A stretch of DNA of 41,720 nt from an uncultured Prevotellaceae bacterium. GTDB taxonomy: Bacteria; Bacteroidota; Bacteroidia; Bacteroidales; Muribaculaceae. Position 1 is the first letter of the stretch; each line of letters begins with the position of its first letter. The DNA is taken from contig ONIY01000004.1 in NCBI GenBank assembly GCA_900318065.1, positions 1 to 41,720 on the forward strand, in the 5' to 3' direction. Shown piece by piece: positions 41,601 through 41,720 of the stretch. A program made the position numbers and the translations under genes. The notes under the pieces were generated by a model. It did no database searches and was not told the origin of the DNA. It saw only the letters and a program-made list of their open reading frames with translations.

Positions 41601-41720
41601 TGCCCTTTCGGTCGCTGGCAAAGGCGATGTAGCGACTGTCGGCACTCCACACGGGGTTGGTTTCATAACTGGGTTGTGTGGTGAGTTGCACAGCCTGTCC
41701 GCCACTGGCTGCAACCTTGT
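38602..41720 (-). CDS. Tricorn-like S41 family peptidase (5' end outside the window)
   Basis: At least 1038 residues; the frame is still open at 41720 (KVAASGGQAVQLTT), so the start lies beyond the edge. The N-terminal half is a tricorn-type WD40/PD40 beta-propeller with repeated WSPDSKW- and FSPDGQY-type blades. A highly charged Lys/Glu/Asp linker (about EAEKEAKKEADKKKAEEE) is followed by the tricorn C1-like region, a PDZ domain (VRPGMIVEKINGIEINEEND) and an S41 catalytic domain (GIVIDIRFNGGGRLHEDIEV, ACYSNAHGTPWVYKHTGIGK). The Ser of YSNAHG is the probable nucleophile. It is likely an exported protease that degrades peptides. Confidence 0.9.
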   Translation of the reverse strand, partial: KVAASGGQAVQLTTQPSYETNPVWSADSRYIAFASDRKGNFDVFVMPAAGGAPVRLTTNSASEMPWAFSPDGQYIYFSAAIQDPASSALFPSSRLTEVYKVPVAGGRTTQVLGTPAEELTWDSKGKFMVYQDQKGMEDAWRKHHTSSVTREIWKYDTSTGRHTNLTNHAGEDRSPVLSADGRTVYILSERNGGSMNVYQFPIDQPSAIKAVTSFKTHPVRFLSIAGDGTLCYTYDGELYTQAPQGKPSKVKVSLFHDDSEDVLRTSMTKGATAAVASPDGKQVAFIARGEVFVTSVEYTTTKRITTTPEAEAGLSWGSDNRTLYYATERNGNWQLVKASIERKEDPNFPNATTIKEEILLPSTTVERAAPDVSPDGKKLAFIENRNRLMVMDIESGKVHQVTDGSTWYETNGGFDYSWSPDSKWFTLTYIANQRDPYTDVGIVSADGGNITNITGSGYFSEAPKWVMEGNAILFTSNRYGMRAHGSWGSQDDVLLAFVNQDAYDKYRMSKEDYELVKEAEKEAKKEADKKKAEEEKDKKNKKKDDKDAGDKKDEVKAIVVELDGIEDRVVRLTPNSSSIASAMVTNNGDNLYYLSKFESGYDLWKLDMRKHSTKLVNKMNSGWANIQMGKDGKDMFVLGSAMNKLTVASDKITPITYKADVKMDLAAEREYMFNHVQHQVNKRFFRTDLNGCKWDMMCDAYRKFLPHINNNYDYANLLSELLGELNVSHSGGRYYPSGASEATANMGLLFDWTYTGKGLKIDEVVEKGPFARSTSKVRPGMIVEKINGIEINEENDYTQLLNGLAGKKTLVTIRDKGGNTFEEVILPITSGAMNNLLYKRWVKRNAHLVDSISGGRLGYVHIQSMNDESYREVYSQVMGKYYKKDGIVIDIRFNGGGRLHEDIEVLFSGKKYFTQVIRGREACDMPSRRWNKPSIMVQCEACYSNAHGTPWVYKHTGIGKLVGMPVPGTMSSVSWETLQDPSLIYGMPIIGYRLPDGSYLENTQLEPDIKVFNDPATVVNGVDQQLITATQELMKQIK

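Overview
The window is chromosomal DNA from a member of the Bacteroidales (phylum Bacteroidota). This rests on Bacteroidota promoter boxes (TAnnTTTG, often with a TTG about 20 bp upstream), on Bacteroidota-type families (DUF3160 with YARHG, DUF3098, DUF4421, a tricorn-like S41 protease, a TGS-type nucleoside kinase), and on gene orders such as DUF177-rpmF-fabH-era-der and DUF3098-uppP-truB-queA. A gut Muribaculaceae- or Prevotella-like organism is plausible, but the genus cannot be fixed from the sequence alone.

Layout. 1-207 is the end of a FISUMP-type secreted protein. 273-4200 (minus) holds a small envelope cluster: CapA-like phosphoesterase, YARHG-DUF3160 protein and an FG-GAP-like protein. 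4310-7607 (minus) is the housekeeping block queA, truB, uppP and DUF3098. A divergent promoter region then leads to pckA (7947-9560). 9996-13486 carries two tandem secreted TPR proteins, followed by a small membrane protein and a nucleoside kinase (to 15803). 16445-22429 is a complete tripartite RND efflux operon. 22562-26583 is an envelope cluster: a propeller-like lipoprotein, phospholipase A (PldA), a DUF4421 beta-barrel and a dockerin-FISUMP protein. 26657-28219 (minus) has two secreted proteins, one SPOR-like. 28567-31330 (minus) has ribH, a TPR protein and a PfkB-fold protein lacking the usual catalytic Asp. A zinc-ribbon membrane protein lies at 31735. 32393-36986 (minus) is der, era, fabH, rpmF and DUF177. 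Next come tRNA-Pro(CGG), a SemiSWEET transporter and a tricorn-like protease that runs off the right edge.

The coding content is ordinary; the intergenic DNA is not. Almost every long gap is built from short repeated 'words' (GGGGATC/GAGGATC, TCAGT/AACTGAT, TCGAGCG, TGCATTA/TGCACAA, CTCTCACC, ATAAACC, TTAAGTG, GGAATGT). Many words are joined by an identical small hairpin, GCGCC-TGC-GGCGC. There are also three copies of a roughly 150-bp MITE-like element with long C/G-rich terminal inverted repeats. Two of these copies carry different nested hairpin insertions, one flanked by a TTAG duplication. Another hairpin repeat (GTGCAAGCCGAG...GAGGCGCNGCC) is fused to the promoter of the PfkB gene. The repeats sit inside what are usually compact operons (era-der, uppP-DUF3098), so they may affect transcription or RNA processing there. 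This repeat system is the best candidate for something under-described in the window.
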